From assembly GCA_029009035.1 (NCBI GenBank), contig JAQXJQ010000036.1:1-6643 (forward strand): a DNA stretch of 6,643 nt, written 5' to 3'. Positions 1-6,472 of this stretch are shown here, one piece after another. Within the stretch, counting starts at the first letter, position 1; each line of letters opens with the position of its first letter. The notes under the pieces were generated by a model. That model saw nothing but the letters and a program-made list of their open reading frames with translations, searched no databases and had not been told where the DNA came from. The position numbers and the translations under genes are program-made. This stretch comes from Oscillospiraceae bacterium. Lineage in GTDB: Bacteria; Bacillota; Clostridia; Oscillospirales; Oscillospiraceae.

Positions 1-884
1 TGTTGGAGGAGACCCAGCCAACCCAGTTTGATACGCTGCCCCGTCTGTCCGGCTTCTCCCACGGTACCGATGTGTGGCTGGGCAATGCCCGGGAGCTTAT
101 CATGTCCGGGACCGCCACCGTTAACGAGTGCGTAGGCTGCCGTGACGACATTATGCTGTTCCTGATCTCCAAGGGGATGGATCCCAAGCTGGCCTTTAAG
201 ATCATGGAGGCTGTCCGTAAGGGCAAGGTAAAGAAGGGCGGTTTTCAGGACGGCTGGCTGGAGAAAATGCAGGAACTGAATGTTCCGGAGTGGTATATCG
301 AATCTCTGGCCAAGATCGCCTATCTGTTCCCCAAGGCCCACGCCGTGGCCTATGTGATGATGGCCTTCCGCATCGCGTGGTTCAAGGTCCATCGGCCGCT
401 GGCGTTCTACGCGGCCTTTTTCTCCATCCGTGCCAAGGCCTTTGACGAGAGGTATATGTGCCGCGGCATGGATGTGGTAAAGCAGAAGATCAACGAGATC
501 GAGTCCAAAAAGAACGCCAAGGAAAAGGCGGACCGTCCCAGCGCGGTGGAAGAGGATATGCTGGTCACGCTGGAGGTCTGCTACGAGTTCTATCTCCGCG
601 GCTTCACCTTCACCCGTATGGATATCTTCAAGTCCCATGCCGTCAACTTCCTGCCCGATGAGGAGCACAACGCCCTCATTCCGCCCTTTACCTCCATTGC
701 CGGCCTGGGTGAGACCGTGGGCTGGGACATCATGGAGAAGCGGAAAGGGAAGCAGTTCATGTCCATCGAGGAGTTCTCCATGGCCTGCAGCAAGGTGTCC
801 AACGCCCACCTTGCCCAGATGAAGAACGCCGGCGCCTTCGGCGATATGCCGGACAGCAGCCAATGCTCCCTCTTTGATCTGTAA
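1..884 (+). CDS. polC: DNA polymerase III alpha subunit, PolC type (C-terminal part, open at the left edge)
   Basis: This is the last 293 or so codons of the Gram-positive replicative polymerase PolC, which copies the chromosome as part of the DNA polymerase III holoenzyme. The frame is read from base 3 and is open to the left edge, so the TTG at base 3 is not a real start; full-length PolC is about 1,430 residues. Family-typical blocks are the LSGFSHGTDVWLGNARELI segment (visible residues 15-33) and FPKAHAVAYVMMAFRIAWFKVH (about 109-130), both close to Bacillus PolC as I remember it. The protein ends QCSLFDL (287-293), which resembles the C-terminal beta-clamp-binding motif (QLSLF-type), here with Cys at the second position. 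An inverted repeat lies 8 bases past the stop, and no other gene is co-oriented closely behind it except a tRNA. The family call is confident. The upstream exonuclease, PHP and palm active-site residues lie outside the window. Confidence 0.96.
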   Translation, partial: LEETQPTQFDTLPRLSGFSHGTDVWLGNARELIMSGTATVNECVGCRDDIMLFLISKGMDPKLAFKIMEAVRKGKVKKGGFQDGWLEKMQELNVPEWYIESLAKIAYLFPKAHAVAYVMMAFRIAWFKVHRPLAFYAAFFSIRAKAFDERYMCRGMDVVKQKINEIESKKNAKEKADRPSAVEEDMLVTLEVCYEFYLRGFTFTRMDIFKSHAVNFLPDEEHNALIPPFTSIAGLGETVGWDIMEKRKGKQFMSIEEFSMACSKVSNAHLAQMKNAGAFGDMPDSSQCSLFDL

Positions 885-892
885 GACACAAC

Positions 893-933
893 TCATTGGC
901 GCGGCGCCAATTCCGTGCCGCGCCAATGAAAAT
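893..933 (+). terminator. Inverted repeat after polC, probable terminator with an alternative fold
   Basis: A perfect 13-bp stem is formed by 893-905 and 917-929 around an 11-base loop, starting 8 bases after the polC stop. It is GC-rich (GGCGCGGC core) and is followed only by AAAATTT, so the T-tract is poor for a classical intrinsic terminator. The left arm ATTGGCGC (895-902) can also pair with GCGCCAAT at 904-911, because that octamer occurs twice (904-911 and 920-927). The position makes termination or 3'-end stabilisation of the polC mRNA the likely role. Confidence 0.6.
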
Positions 934-955
934 TTGACGCACCGACAAATTGTCC

Positions 956-984
956 TTGCTTTTTGTTTTTGGAGGCGTTATAAT
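956..984 (+). promoter_or_regulatory. Sigma-A-type promoter of tRNA-Gly
   Basis: The -35 box TTGCTT (956-961) is followed by a 17-base spacer and a perfect -10 box TATAAT (979-984). Transcription would start at about 990-992, a few bases before the mature tRNA 5' end at 998. This indicates that the tRNA is transcribed independently of polC. Confidence 0.8.
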
Positions 985-997
985 ACCGAAGGAACCT

Positions 998-1071
998 GCG
1001 GGTATAATTCATCGGTAGAATGCGACCTTCCCAAGGTTGATCGGTGGGTTCGACTCCCATTACCCGCTCCA
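998..1071 (+). tRNA. tRNA-Gly, anticodon CCC
   Basis: The 74-nt sequence folds as a complete cloverleaf. The acceptor stem is GCGGGTA (998-1004) with TACCCGC. The D stem is ATTC/GAAT with loop ATCGGTA. The anticodon stem is CGACC/GGTTG (1023-1027, 1035-1039) with loop TTCCCAA, giving anticodon CCC at 1030-1032. The variable loop has 5 bases, and the T stem GTGGG/CCCAT encloses TTCGACT. The discriminator base is T, as usual for bacterial glycine tRNAs, and the terminal CCA (1069-1071) is encoded in the gene. It decodes GGG codons only, so a separate tRNA-Gly(TCC or GCC) must exist elsewhere. Its own promoter lies just upstream and a strong terminator just downstream, making it a single-gene transcription unit. 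Confidence 0.97.
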
Positions 1072-1077
1072 GAAAAG

Positions 1078-1112
1078 AAACCGCTTTTGTCTGCCGGACA
1101 AAAGCGGTTTTT
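1078..1112 (+). terminator. Intrinsic terminator of tRNA-Gly, possibly bidirectional
   Basis: A perfect 14-bp stem (1078-1091 with 1097-1110) closes a 5-base loop TGCCG and runs into five T residues (1108-1112). It starts 7 bases after the tRNA 3' end. The upstream flank AGAAAAGAAA (1071-1080) reads as a T-rich tract on the minus strand, so the hairpin could also stop leftward transcription coming from the AraC-family gene. Confidence 0.9.
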
Positions 1113-1166
1113 CATGTTTCCTGTGGTATAATGGGCGTGCAGCTTTGCCGAATGGCAGCATGGCCG

Positions 1167-1215
1167 AAAAACAACGCAGCCAGAAAACCGGAAAACGGTT
1201 TTCTGGCTGCGTTGT
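1167..1215 (-). terminator. Intrinsic terminator of the AraC-family gene
   Basis: A perfect 20-bp inverted repeat (1171-1190 with 1196-1215) flanks a 5-base loop (GAAAA on the plus strand). Read on the minus strand it lies 31 bases after the stop codon of the regulator gene. It is followed by a run of T residues (the AAAAA at 1167-1171 on the plus strand). On the plus strand no T-tract follows, so its direction is leftward. Together with the tRNA terminator it insulates two converging transcription units. Confidence 0.9.
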
Positions 1216-1246
1216 CTGCATGATGGTGGAAAAGTGTCCTGCCGCG

Positions 1247-2455
1247 CTATTTGGAATACTTCTCCCGATACTCCGTCGGCGTTCGCCCGGCGTACCTTTT
1301 GAACACCTGTGAAAAATGGCCTACCGACGAAAAACCGAGATAAAAACCAATGGCTGTAAAGGATTTGTCCGAATAGCGGAGGAGGCGTTTGGCTTCCTCC
1401 GTTTTTTCTTTCAGGATAAAATCCGTCAGGGTCTCGCCGGTCTCCTCTTTAAACTTTGCCGACAGATAGGGTCGGCTCATATAAAGCTCTCTGGCGATGT
1501 CCTCTGCCCGGATCGGTTCAGACAGGTGGTGCTGGACATAGTTGGTAACCGCGAGGGTCAGCTGCGTCGGTTTCCCGCCAAAGCGAATTCGTTCCACCCG
1601 CTGGGTAAACTCCAGGACCATATGATATTGCAGGTTGGTGATCCGATCCAGAGCGTTCAGCAGCTCACACTTTTGGATGTACGCATCGCTGAGGGAAAAG
1701 GCATCCTCGGTACTGAGGCCACCCTGAATGGCTGCACGGGAGACCAGCGTGGCAGTCACGACAAAGGTGTTCTTCATCTGCCGAAGCTGATCGGAAGCCA
1801 GCGTGCCGCCACGGATGGCCGGTGCGGACGCGATCCACTGCCGAAGGGATGCGGTATCGCCTTTGCGCACCATGCGCAGGATTTGCTGCTCCTGCGTGTA
1901 TGTATTATGCTCCTGGAGCTGCGGTTCGTCAGCGGAGGCGGCCTGTGAAAGAACGCGGGTGCTTCGCTGCCGCTCCAGCAGTTCTTTCAGATCGTTCTGC
2001 TCCGCTTCATAAATCGTGATGTCCTCCAGCTCCAGCTTCTCGTCATTGAGGATATAGTTGATGGTGCACAGTGTCTGCATGATGCTCTCCAGGGGCATAC
2101 AAACAATGCTTTTCATGCCCTCCACAAATTCGTCCATATCTTCTGCCGGGACATCGGCCTGAAAACCCAGCTCCCGCAGTTCCTGGGCACTTTCGGAGAC
2201 TTGCTTGGAGGGACCGATTACAATTTTTACATCGCCGGAATTGACAACGCCGTAGTAGTGGAACTGCTTGGTTACGAAATACCCGATATTCGCTGTTATG
2301 CGCCGGATCTCCTCCCGGTAAAGCTCCATAGGGTCTTTTGGGAGAGCGACGACGGAATGATAGAATACCATTTTTTCTTCCTGAAAAATGCGAATTGGCA
2401 CACCGGAGAGGTTTCCGATCACCTTACAAAGGTATCTTAAATCGATGCCGTTCAT
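1247..2455 (-). CDS. AraC/XylS-family transcriptional regulator
   Basis: This 402-residue DNA-binding regulator probably controls the divergent glycoside operon. The C-terminal approximately 100 residues are a typical two-helix-turn-helix AraC domain. The first HTH spans about 315-347 (IRAEDIARELYMSRPYLSAK...), and the second about 364-397, with the signature GFSSVGHFSQVFKRYAGRTPTEYR. Before it, residues about 186-295 form a helical segment with KNTFVVTATLVSRAAIQGGL and AFSLSDAYIQKCE, a block I associate with clostridial AraC proteins. Residues 1-165 are a presumed sensor region without a recognisable cupin arabinose-binding fold; no membrane segment is visible. The ATG at 2455 is chosen because GGAGG (2467-2463) lies 7 bases upstream and a consensus promoter precedes it. 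The gene points away from the GH3 gene with 174 bp between them, the usual layout of an AraC activator beside its target. The ligand and direct target are inferred. Confidence 0.93.
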   Translation of the reverse strand: MNGIDLRYLCKVIGNLSGVPIRIFQEEKMVFYHSVVALPKDPMELYREEIRRITANIGYFVTKQFHYYGVVNSGDVKIVIGPSKQVSESAQELRELGFQADVPAEDMDEFVEGMKSIVCMPLESIMQTLCTINYILNDEKLELEDITIYEAEQNDLKELLERQRSTRVLSQAASADEPQLQEHNTYTQEQQILRMVRKGDTASLRQWIASAPAIRGGTLASDQLRQMKNTFVVTATLVSRAAIQGGLSTEDAFSLSDAYIQKCELLNALDRITNLQYHMVLEFTQRVERIRFGGKPTQLTLAVTNYVQHHLSEPIRAEDIARELYMSRPYLSAKFKEETGETLTDFILKEKTEEAKRLLRYSDKSFTAIGFYLGFSSVGHFSQVFKRYAGRTPTEYREKYSK

Positions 2456-2478
2456 ACTGATCCCTCCAATTCATTACC

Positions 2479-2508
2479 ATTATAGCGAAGTGCGTACAAT
2501 TTTGTAAA
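2479..2508 (-). promoter_or_regulatory. Sigma-A-type promoter of the AraC-family gene
   Basis: On the minus strand a -35 box TTTACA (2508-2503) is separated by 18 bases from a perfect -10 box TATAAT (2484-2479). Transcription would begin around 2472, leaving a leader of under 20 bases that just includes the GGAGG ribosome binding site. The boxes suggest fairly strong basal expression of the regulator. A short dyad overlapping the -35 could allow autoregulation. Confidence 0.75.
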
Positions 2509-2523
2509 CAAAAAAGTTTTTGT
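2495..2523. promoter_or_regulatory. Two adjacent AT-rich dyads, candidate operator
   Basis: TACAA-TT-TTGTA (2495-2506) and ACAAAAA-AG-TTTTTGT (2508-2523) are two near-contiguous perfect inverted repeats. The first overlaps the regulator's -35 box, and the pair sits just upstream of the presumed -10 of the GH3 operon. This is a suitable site for a regulator acting on both divergent promoters. AT-rich dyads arise easily by chance and AraC proteins usually bind direct rather than inverted repeats, so the assignment is tentative. Confidence 0.3.
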
Positions 2524-2540
2524 GTGGTATTCTATATAAA
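2503..2540 (+). promoter_or_regulatory. Weak candidate promoter of the GH3-GPH-GH78 operon
   Basis: Two overlapping -10 candidates are visible: TATTCT at 2528-2533, preceded by TG (extended -10 type), and TATATA/TATAAA at 2533-2540. No good -35 box sits at 17 bases from either; TTGTAA (2503-2508) is 19 bases from the first. A poor -35 fits an activator-dependent promoter, as expected next to an AraC gene. The exact start is uncertain. Confidence 0.35.
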
Positions 2541-2566
2541 GAACGGTGGGATGAAACAGGCTGATT

Positions 2567-2591
2567 TGTCGGAAACGGCAAATAACCGACA
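2567..2591 (+). promoter_or_regulatory. Dyad in the GH3 leader
   Basis: TGTCGG (2567-2572) and CCGACA (2586-2591) form a perfect 6-base inverted repeat around 13 bases, between the presumed transcription start and the GH3 ribosome binding site. It could be a regulator site downstream of the promoter or a weak leader hairpin. There is no T-tract after it, so it is not an attenuator of the classical kind. Confidence 0.25.
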
Positions 2592-2629
2592 GAACTGAAA
2601 CGAGCGATCCGTTAGGAAGGGGTCATAGA

Positions 2630-4987
2630 ATGAACATTTCTGAAATTATCGCAAACATGTCGCTGCAGGAAAAAATCGCGTTCTGCACCGGCGCGGATTT
2701 CTGGCATACCAGAGAGCTGCCCCGGTTGGCTGTTCCTGCCATCATGATGTCGGACGGCCCCCACGGCCTTCGCTGCCAAAAAGGGGAGACGGACATGGTT
2801 GGGGTCAATGTATCCCTTCCTGCAACCTGCTTTCCCACGGCTGTGACGGCGGGAGCCACCTGGAACAGGGAATTGTATGCCGCCGAGGGTGAGGCCATCG
2901 GAAAGGAAGCCCTGGCGGCCGGGGTTTCCCTGGTGTTGGGTCCCGGGTGCAATATTAAGCGCAATCCTTTGGGCGGCCGAAATTTTGAATACATCTCGGA
3001 AGACCCTTACCAGGCGGGAAAGATGGCAGCGGCCTTTATTCAGGGACAGCAGAGCACAAGCGCGGCATCCAGCCTGAAGCATTTTGCCGCCAACAGCCAG
3101 GAGTATAAGCGAATGAACGGCGACAGCCAGATGGATGAACGGACGCTACGGGAAATCTATCTTGCCGCCTTTGAAACAGCCGTAACGGAAGGCCATCCGG
3201 CCACGGTGATGTGCGCCTATAACAAGATCAACGGGGAGCATTGCAGCGACAGCAAGAAACTGCTGACGGACATTCTCCGCACCGAATGGGGTTTCGACGG
3301 GATGGTGGTGACCGACTGGGGCGCGCTGAACGACCGAATCAAAGGGTTCCGGGCGGGCTGTGATCTGAATATGCCCGGCGGCTCTGACTACATGGAGCGG
3401 GCGGCAATGGAGGCGGTGAAAGACGGGACATTGGCCGAGACGGATGTAGACGCTTCTGTGGAGCGAATTCTCCGGCTGGTGGAAAAAGCCCGGCAGGTGA
3501 AACCGGCTGAAGCCGACCTGGACGCTCATCATGCACTGGCCCGGGAAATTGCCGAACAGGGCGCGGTGCTGCTGAAAAATGAGGACGGGATTCTGCCGCT
3601 TTCTTCTTCGGATGCGGTGCTCATCGGCCATATGGCAAAGGAGATCCGGTACCAGGGCAGCGGCAGCAGCCATATCAATCCCACAAAGCTGGTCAATCTG
3701 ACGGACGCCATGCCCGATGCTCCCTTTGTTGCGTGCTGTGACGCACAGGGATGCGTTTCCGAAAACAGCTTACAGGAAGCGGTGAAAGCAGCCAAAGCCC
3801 ATGAAATCGCCGTCGTGGTGGCGGGCCTGCCGGACGCCTATGAGTCAGAAGCGCTGGACCGGGAGCATATGGGCCTCCCGGAGGGACACAACCGGATGAT
3901 CGAAGCGGTGGCGGCGGCAAATCCCAACACCGTGGTGGTGCTGCTGGGGGGCAGCGCCATGGAGCTTCCCTGGGCGGACAAGGTCAAGGCCATTCTTTAC
4001 ATGGGCCTGCCCGGGCAGGCCGGTGGCGAGGCCATGGCTGACCTGCTCACCGGAAAGGCAAATCCCTCCGGCAAGCTGACGGAGACCTGGCCCATGTCCT
4101 ATTCCGATGTGATCTCCGGGGATACCTTTGGAAAACGGAATGTAGAGTACCGGGAAGGCATCTATGTGGGCTACCGGTATTATGACAAGGCGGAAAAGGC
4201 CGTCCGCTATCCCTTCGGTCACGGCCTGTCCTACACCGCGTTTACATACAGCGATCTGAACGTGGACGGCAGGAGGGTCAGCGTCCGCATCACGAATTCC
4301 GGCGCGGTGAAGGGTGCTGAGGTGGTGCAGCTCTACATCGCCCCACCCGAGGGAGGGCTGTTCCGCCCGAAAAAGGAGCTGAAGGGCTTTGCCAGGGTGG
4401 AGCTGGAACCGGGGGAGAGCAAAACCGCCCAATTCACGCTGGATGACCGCAGCTTTGCCCTTTGGGACGGTGGATGGAAGGTTTTCGGCGGCATCTATAC
4501 GGTGCAAATCGGCGCATCCAGCCGGGATATCCGCCTTTCCGCTGAAGTGGAGGTGGCCGGAGAAGAGGTCCCCACTCCGACTTGGCAGGCCGGAAGTTGG
4601 TACGAAACGCTGAGCGGCAAGCCGGACCGGACTGAGTGGGAGCGCATGATGGGCCATCCCGTTGCCATTCAGCGCTCGCCGGAAAAGGGAAGCTTCACCA
4701 TGGACAACTCCTGTCTGGAGATGAAGGAAAGCTCCCCCATCATGAAGATCCAGTACAAGGTCACAGAGCATATTATTGCCAAGGAGTTTGGAGGTAAGAA
4801 GGACCTGTCCGATCCTGATTACCGAATGATGCTGGTCTCTTCCACGGACTGCCCGATGCGCGCCGTTGTCATCAACAGCACCGGAATGATGAGCAACGCG
4901 TTGGGAGAGGGACTTCTGCATATGGCCAACGGCCATTTTCTCAAAGGGCTGAAATGTATCTGCTTCCCGAAAAAAGAACAAAAATAA
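2630..4987 (+). CDS. Glycoside hydrolase family 3, beta-glucosidase-like
   Basis: This 785-residue retaining GH3 enzyme probably releases a non-reducing beta-linked sugar (glucose most likely) in the cytosol, since no signal peptide is present. The N-terminal TIM-barrel-like domain (about 1-290) carries SDGPHGLR (41-48), GRNFE (116-120), KHF (150-152) and the nucleophile motif VVTDWGA with Asp229. The second, alpha/beta/alpha domain (about 310-500) carries ESEALDREHMGLP; Glu407 is the likely acid/base (Glu405 is the alternative). This motif is usually ExEGxDR, so Gly is replaced by Ala408. No PA14 insertion is seen. A fibronectin type III-like domain covers about 548-640 and is followed by an extension of about 140 residues (645-785) of unknown role, ending in an AVVINSTGMMSNALGEGLL-type segment. 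The ATG follows AGGAAGGGG (2614-2622). The permease gene starts 18 bases after the stop. Other GH3 activities (xylosidase, arabinosidase) cannot be excluded. Confidence 0.93.
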   Translation: MNISEIIANMSLQEKIAFCTGADFWHTRELPRLAVPAIMMSDGPHGLRCQKGETDMVGVNVSLPATCFPTAVTAGATWNRELYAAEGEAIGKEALAAGVSLVLGPGCNIKRNPLGGRNFEYISEDPYQAGKMAAAFIQGQQSTSAASSLKHFAANSQEYKRMNGDSQMDERTLREIYLAAFETAVTEGHPATVMCAYNKINGEHCSDSKKLLTDILRTEWGFDGMVVTDWGALNDRIKGFRAGCDLNMPGGSDYMERAAMEAVKDGTLAETDVDASVERILRLVEKARQVKPAEADLDAHHALAREIAEQGAVLLKNEDGILPLSSSDAVLIGHMAKEIRYQGSGSSHINPTKLVNLTDAMPDAPFVACCDAQGCVSENSLQEAVKAAKAHEIAVVVAGLPDAYESEALDREHMGLPEGHNRMIEAVAAANPNTVVVLLGGSAMELPWADKVKAILYMGLPGQAGGEAMADLLTGKANPSGKLTETWPMSYSDVISGDTFGKRNVEYREGIYVGYRYYDKAEKAVRYPFGHGLSYTAFTYSDLNVDGRRVSVRITNSGAVKGAEVVQLYIAPPEGGLFRPKKELKGFARVELEPGESKTAQFTLDDRSFALWDGGWKVFGGIYTVQIGASSRDIRLSAEVEVAGEEVPTPTWQAGSWYETLSGKPDRTEWERMMGHPVAIQRSPEKGSFTMDNSCLEMKESSPIMKIQYKVTEHIIAKEFGGKKDLSDPDYRMMLVSSTDCPMRAVVINSTGMMSNALGEGLLHMANGHFLKGLKCICFPKKEQK

Positions 4988-4990
4988 AGC

Positions 4991-4997
4991 GAGGAGG
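4991..4997 (+). promoter_or_regulatory. Strong ribosome binding site of the transporter gene
   Basis: GAGGAGG lies 8 bases before the ATG at 5006 and just after the GH3 stop codon. It settles the start choice and indicates efficient independent initiation within the operon. Confidence 0.85.
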
Positions 4998-5005
4998 ACG
5001 CACCG

Positions 5006-6472
5006 ATGGCGAAAGGAAAGTTTTTTAACAATAGACTTTTGAAAAGTAAAATAAGCACGGAACATGTCACTGCGCGTGAAAAGTGGCTGGGGTATTTGCT
5101 TGGCCCCGCCGGGGCGCTGCTGCTGAACGCGGTGCTGGCCACCTATCTGAATGTGTACTACACCGATGTGCTCAAGCTGACCACGGTTTGGGGCGGAGCC
5201 TTCCTGGTGGTGTTTCCCATTGTGTCCAAGATCATTGATGCCATCACCAATGTGGCGATGGGCTATATCATCGACCGCACCCGCACCCCGGAGGGCAAAG
5301 CCCGGCCCTGGCTGCTGCTGAGCGCTCCGCTGCTGGCCATCACCGGCATTTTGCTGTTCACCGTGCCCAATGGCTCTCAGACGGTACAGGTCATCTGGGT
5401 CATGGTATCCTACAACCTGTTCTATTCCTTCGCCTACACCATCTTCAACATGAGTCATAACCTGATGGTGCCCCTGTCCATCCGTGACACCCAGCAGCGG
5501 GGCGGCCTCAGCGTGTTCAACCAGATCGCCACCATTATGATGAGCGGCATTCTGGTGGCGCTGGTGTTCCCCATGGTCATCATGCCCATGATCGGCGTGG
5601 ACAAGGGCAAGTGGATCGCCCTGATGAGCGTCCTCTCCATTCTTGCCCTGCCTTTGACGCTGCTGGAGTACTATTTCACCAAGGAACGCGTCACCCTGGA
5701 AAACCAGGCGGCAGGCGTGGAAAGCGCGGTGCCCTTCAGGCAGCAGATGAAGGCCATCTTTACCGACAAATATATGCTGCTGATCTACATTTACTTCTTG
5801 GTCTACACCACCGGCAGCTGCATCAAGAATGTCAGTCTGGTGTACTTTTGCAACTATGTGCTGGGTACCTACAATGACGGCATCACCCAGACCATGATCT
5901 CGGTCATCGGCGGCATCCCCATGGGCATCGGCATCTTCGCCGTCTGGCCCCTGGCGAAGAGATTTGGCAAGCGCAATGTGACCCTGGCGGGCTTTATCCT
6001 CTACGCAATCGGCGGCGCCATCTGCTGGATGTTCCCAACCAATATGGTTGTGATGCTTGTCGGTCAGTTTATCAAGAACATCGGCGGCCTGCCCTGTGCC
6101 TATGTGTTCATGGCCCTGTTTGCCGATGTGCTGGACCACATGGAGTGGAAGACCGGCTTCCGCAGCGACGGTATCGCCATGAGTGTGTATAACATCATTG
6201 CGGTGGCTATGGTGGGTATCTGCACCGGTATCTTCAACGGCCTGCTGGCAGGAGCCGGGTATGTGGCACCGGAGATCGTGAACGGCGTCACGGTCGCCGC
6301 CGCCCAGACTGAGGCGGTCAAGAGCGTTATTACTTTCGGCTTTGTGGGACTGGAAGTCATCACCGGTGTCATCCTGGCCGTGCTGCTGATCTTCCTGAGC
6401 GTGGAAAAGGACATCGGAAAGAAGCAGACGGAGATCAAGGCGCGGCGTGAGCGAAACGGAGGTTCCGTATGA
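5006..6472 (+). CDS. GPH-family (glycoside-pentoside-hexuronide) sugar transporter, MelB/XylP-like
   Basis: This 488-residue inner-membrane permease of the major facilitator superfamily probably imports the glycoside handled by the flanking hydrolases. About 12 hydrophobic segments are visible (roughly 27-51, 62-88, 102-121, 126-148, 168-196, 203-224, 256-283, 294-318, 324-344, 346-374, 388-418, 438-465). The GPH signature is clear: YYTDV (51-55), then IIDAITNVAMGYIIDRTRTPEGKARPW (76-102). Hand alignment to E. coli/Salmonella MelB shows Asp55 kept as Asp78, while Asp59 is Asn82, Asp19 is Leu and Asp124 is Asn148. The usual Na+ and galactoside ligands are therefore not conserved, and the substrate or coupling ion should differ from MelB. 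The loop after TM6 and the C-terminus are charged and cytosolic. The stop TGA overlaps the next start in ATGA, which implies translational coupling to the rhamnosidase gene. Confidence 0.92.
   Translation: MAKGKFFNNRLLKSKISTEHVTAREKWLGYLLGPAGALLLNAVLATYLNVYYTDVLKLTTVWGGAFLVVFPIVSKIIDAITNVAMGYIIDRTRTPEGKARPWLLLSAPLLAITGILLFTVPNGSQTVQVIWVMVSYNLFYSFAYTIFNMSHNLMVPLSIRDTQQRGGLSVFNQIATIMMSGILVALVFPMVIMPMIGVDKGKWIALMSVLSILALPLTLLEYYFTKERVTLENQAAGVESAVPFRQQMKAIFTDKYMLLIYIYFLVYTTGSCIKNVSLVYFCNYVLGTYNDGITQTMISVIGGIPMGIGIFAVWPLAKRFGKRNVTLAGFILYAIGGAICWMFPTNMVVMLVGQFIKNIGGLPCAYVFMALFADVLDHMEWKTGFRSDGIAMSVYNIIAVAMVGICTGIFNGLLAGAGYVAPEIVNGVTVAAAQTEAVKSVITFGFVGLEVITGVILAVLLIFLSVEKDIGKKQTEIKARRERNGGSV

Noticed and set aside
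874..1131. An 85-codon plus-strand frame over the tRNA region
   Set aside because: It runs through the terminator repeat, the promoter, the whole tRNA-Gly gene and its terminator, so it is not coding.
1316..1948. A 210-codon plus-strand frame opposite the AraC-family gene
   Set aside because: It lies wholly inside the regulator gene on the other strand and has no recognisable motif. The minus-strand frame has a clear AraC domain, ribosome binding site and promoter.
2552..2608. Loose direct repeat TGAAACAGGCTGAT / TGAAACGAGCGAT upstream of the GH3 gene as an AraC-type site
   Set aside because: The similarity is partial (an indel is needed), and the copies lie downstream of the presumed promoter, about 44 bases apart, not in the usual activator position.
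2570..2608. Possible CcpA catabolite (cre) site in the GH3 leader (GGAAACGGCA or TGAAACGAGC)
   Set aside because: Neither matches the central CG spacing and outer bases of the cre consensus well enough to support a call.
2612..3082. Minus-strand open frames opposite the start of the GH3 gene
   Set aside because: They lie almost entirely inside the GH3 coding region and have low-complexity, Arg/Pro/Ala-rich sequence typical of antisense frames in GC-rich genes.
3845..6139. A 764-codon antisense open frame spanning most of the GH3 and transporter genes, rich in His, Gln, Asp and Gly
   Set aside because: It is in exact codon register with both sense genes (which share one frame), so its residues are reverse complements of sense codons: GTG/ATG give His, CTG gives Gln, ATC gives Asp. 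Stops in that register need TTA, CTA or TCA codons, which this codon usage avoids. The composition is not protein-like and the sense genes have clear families, so it is a codon-bias shadow.
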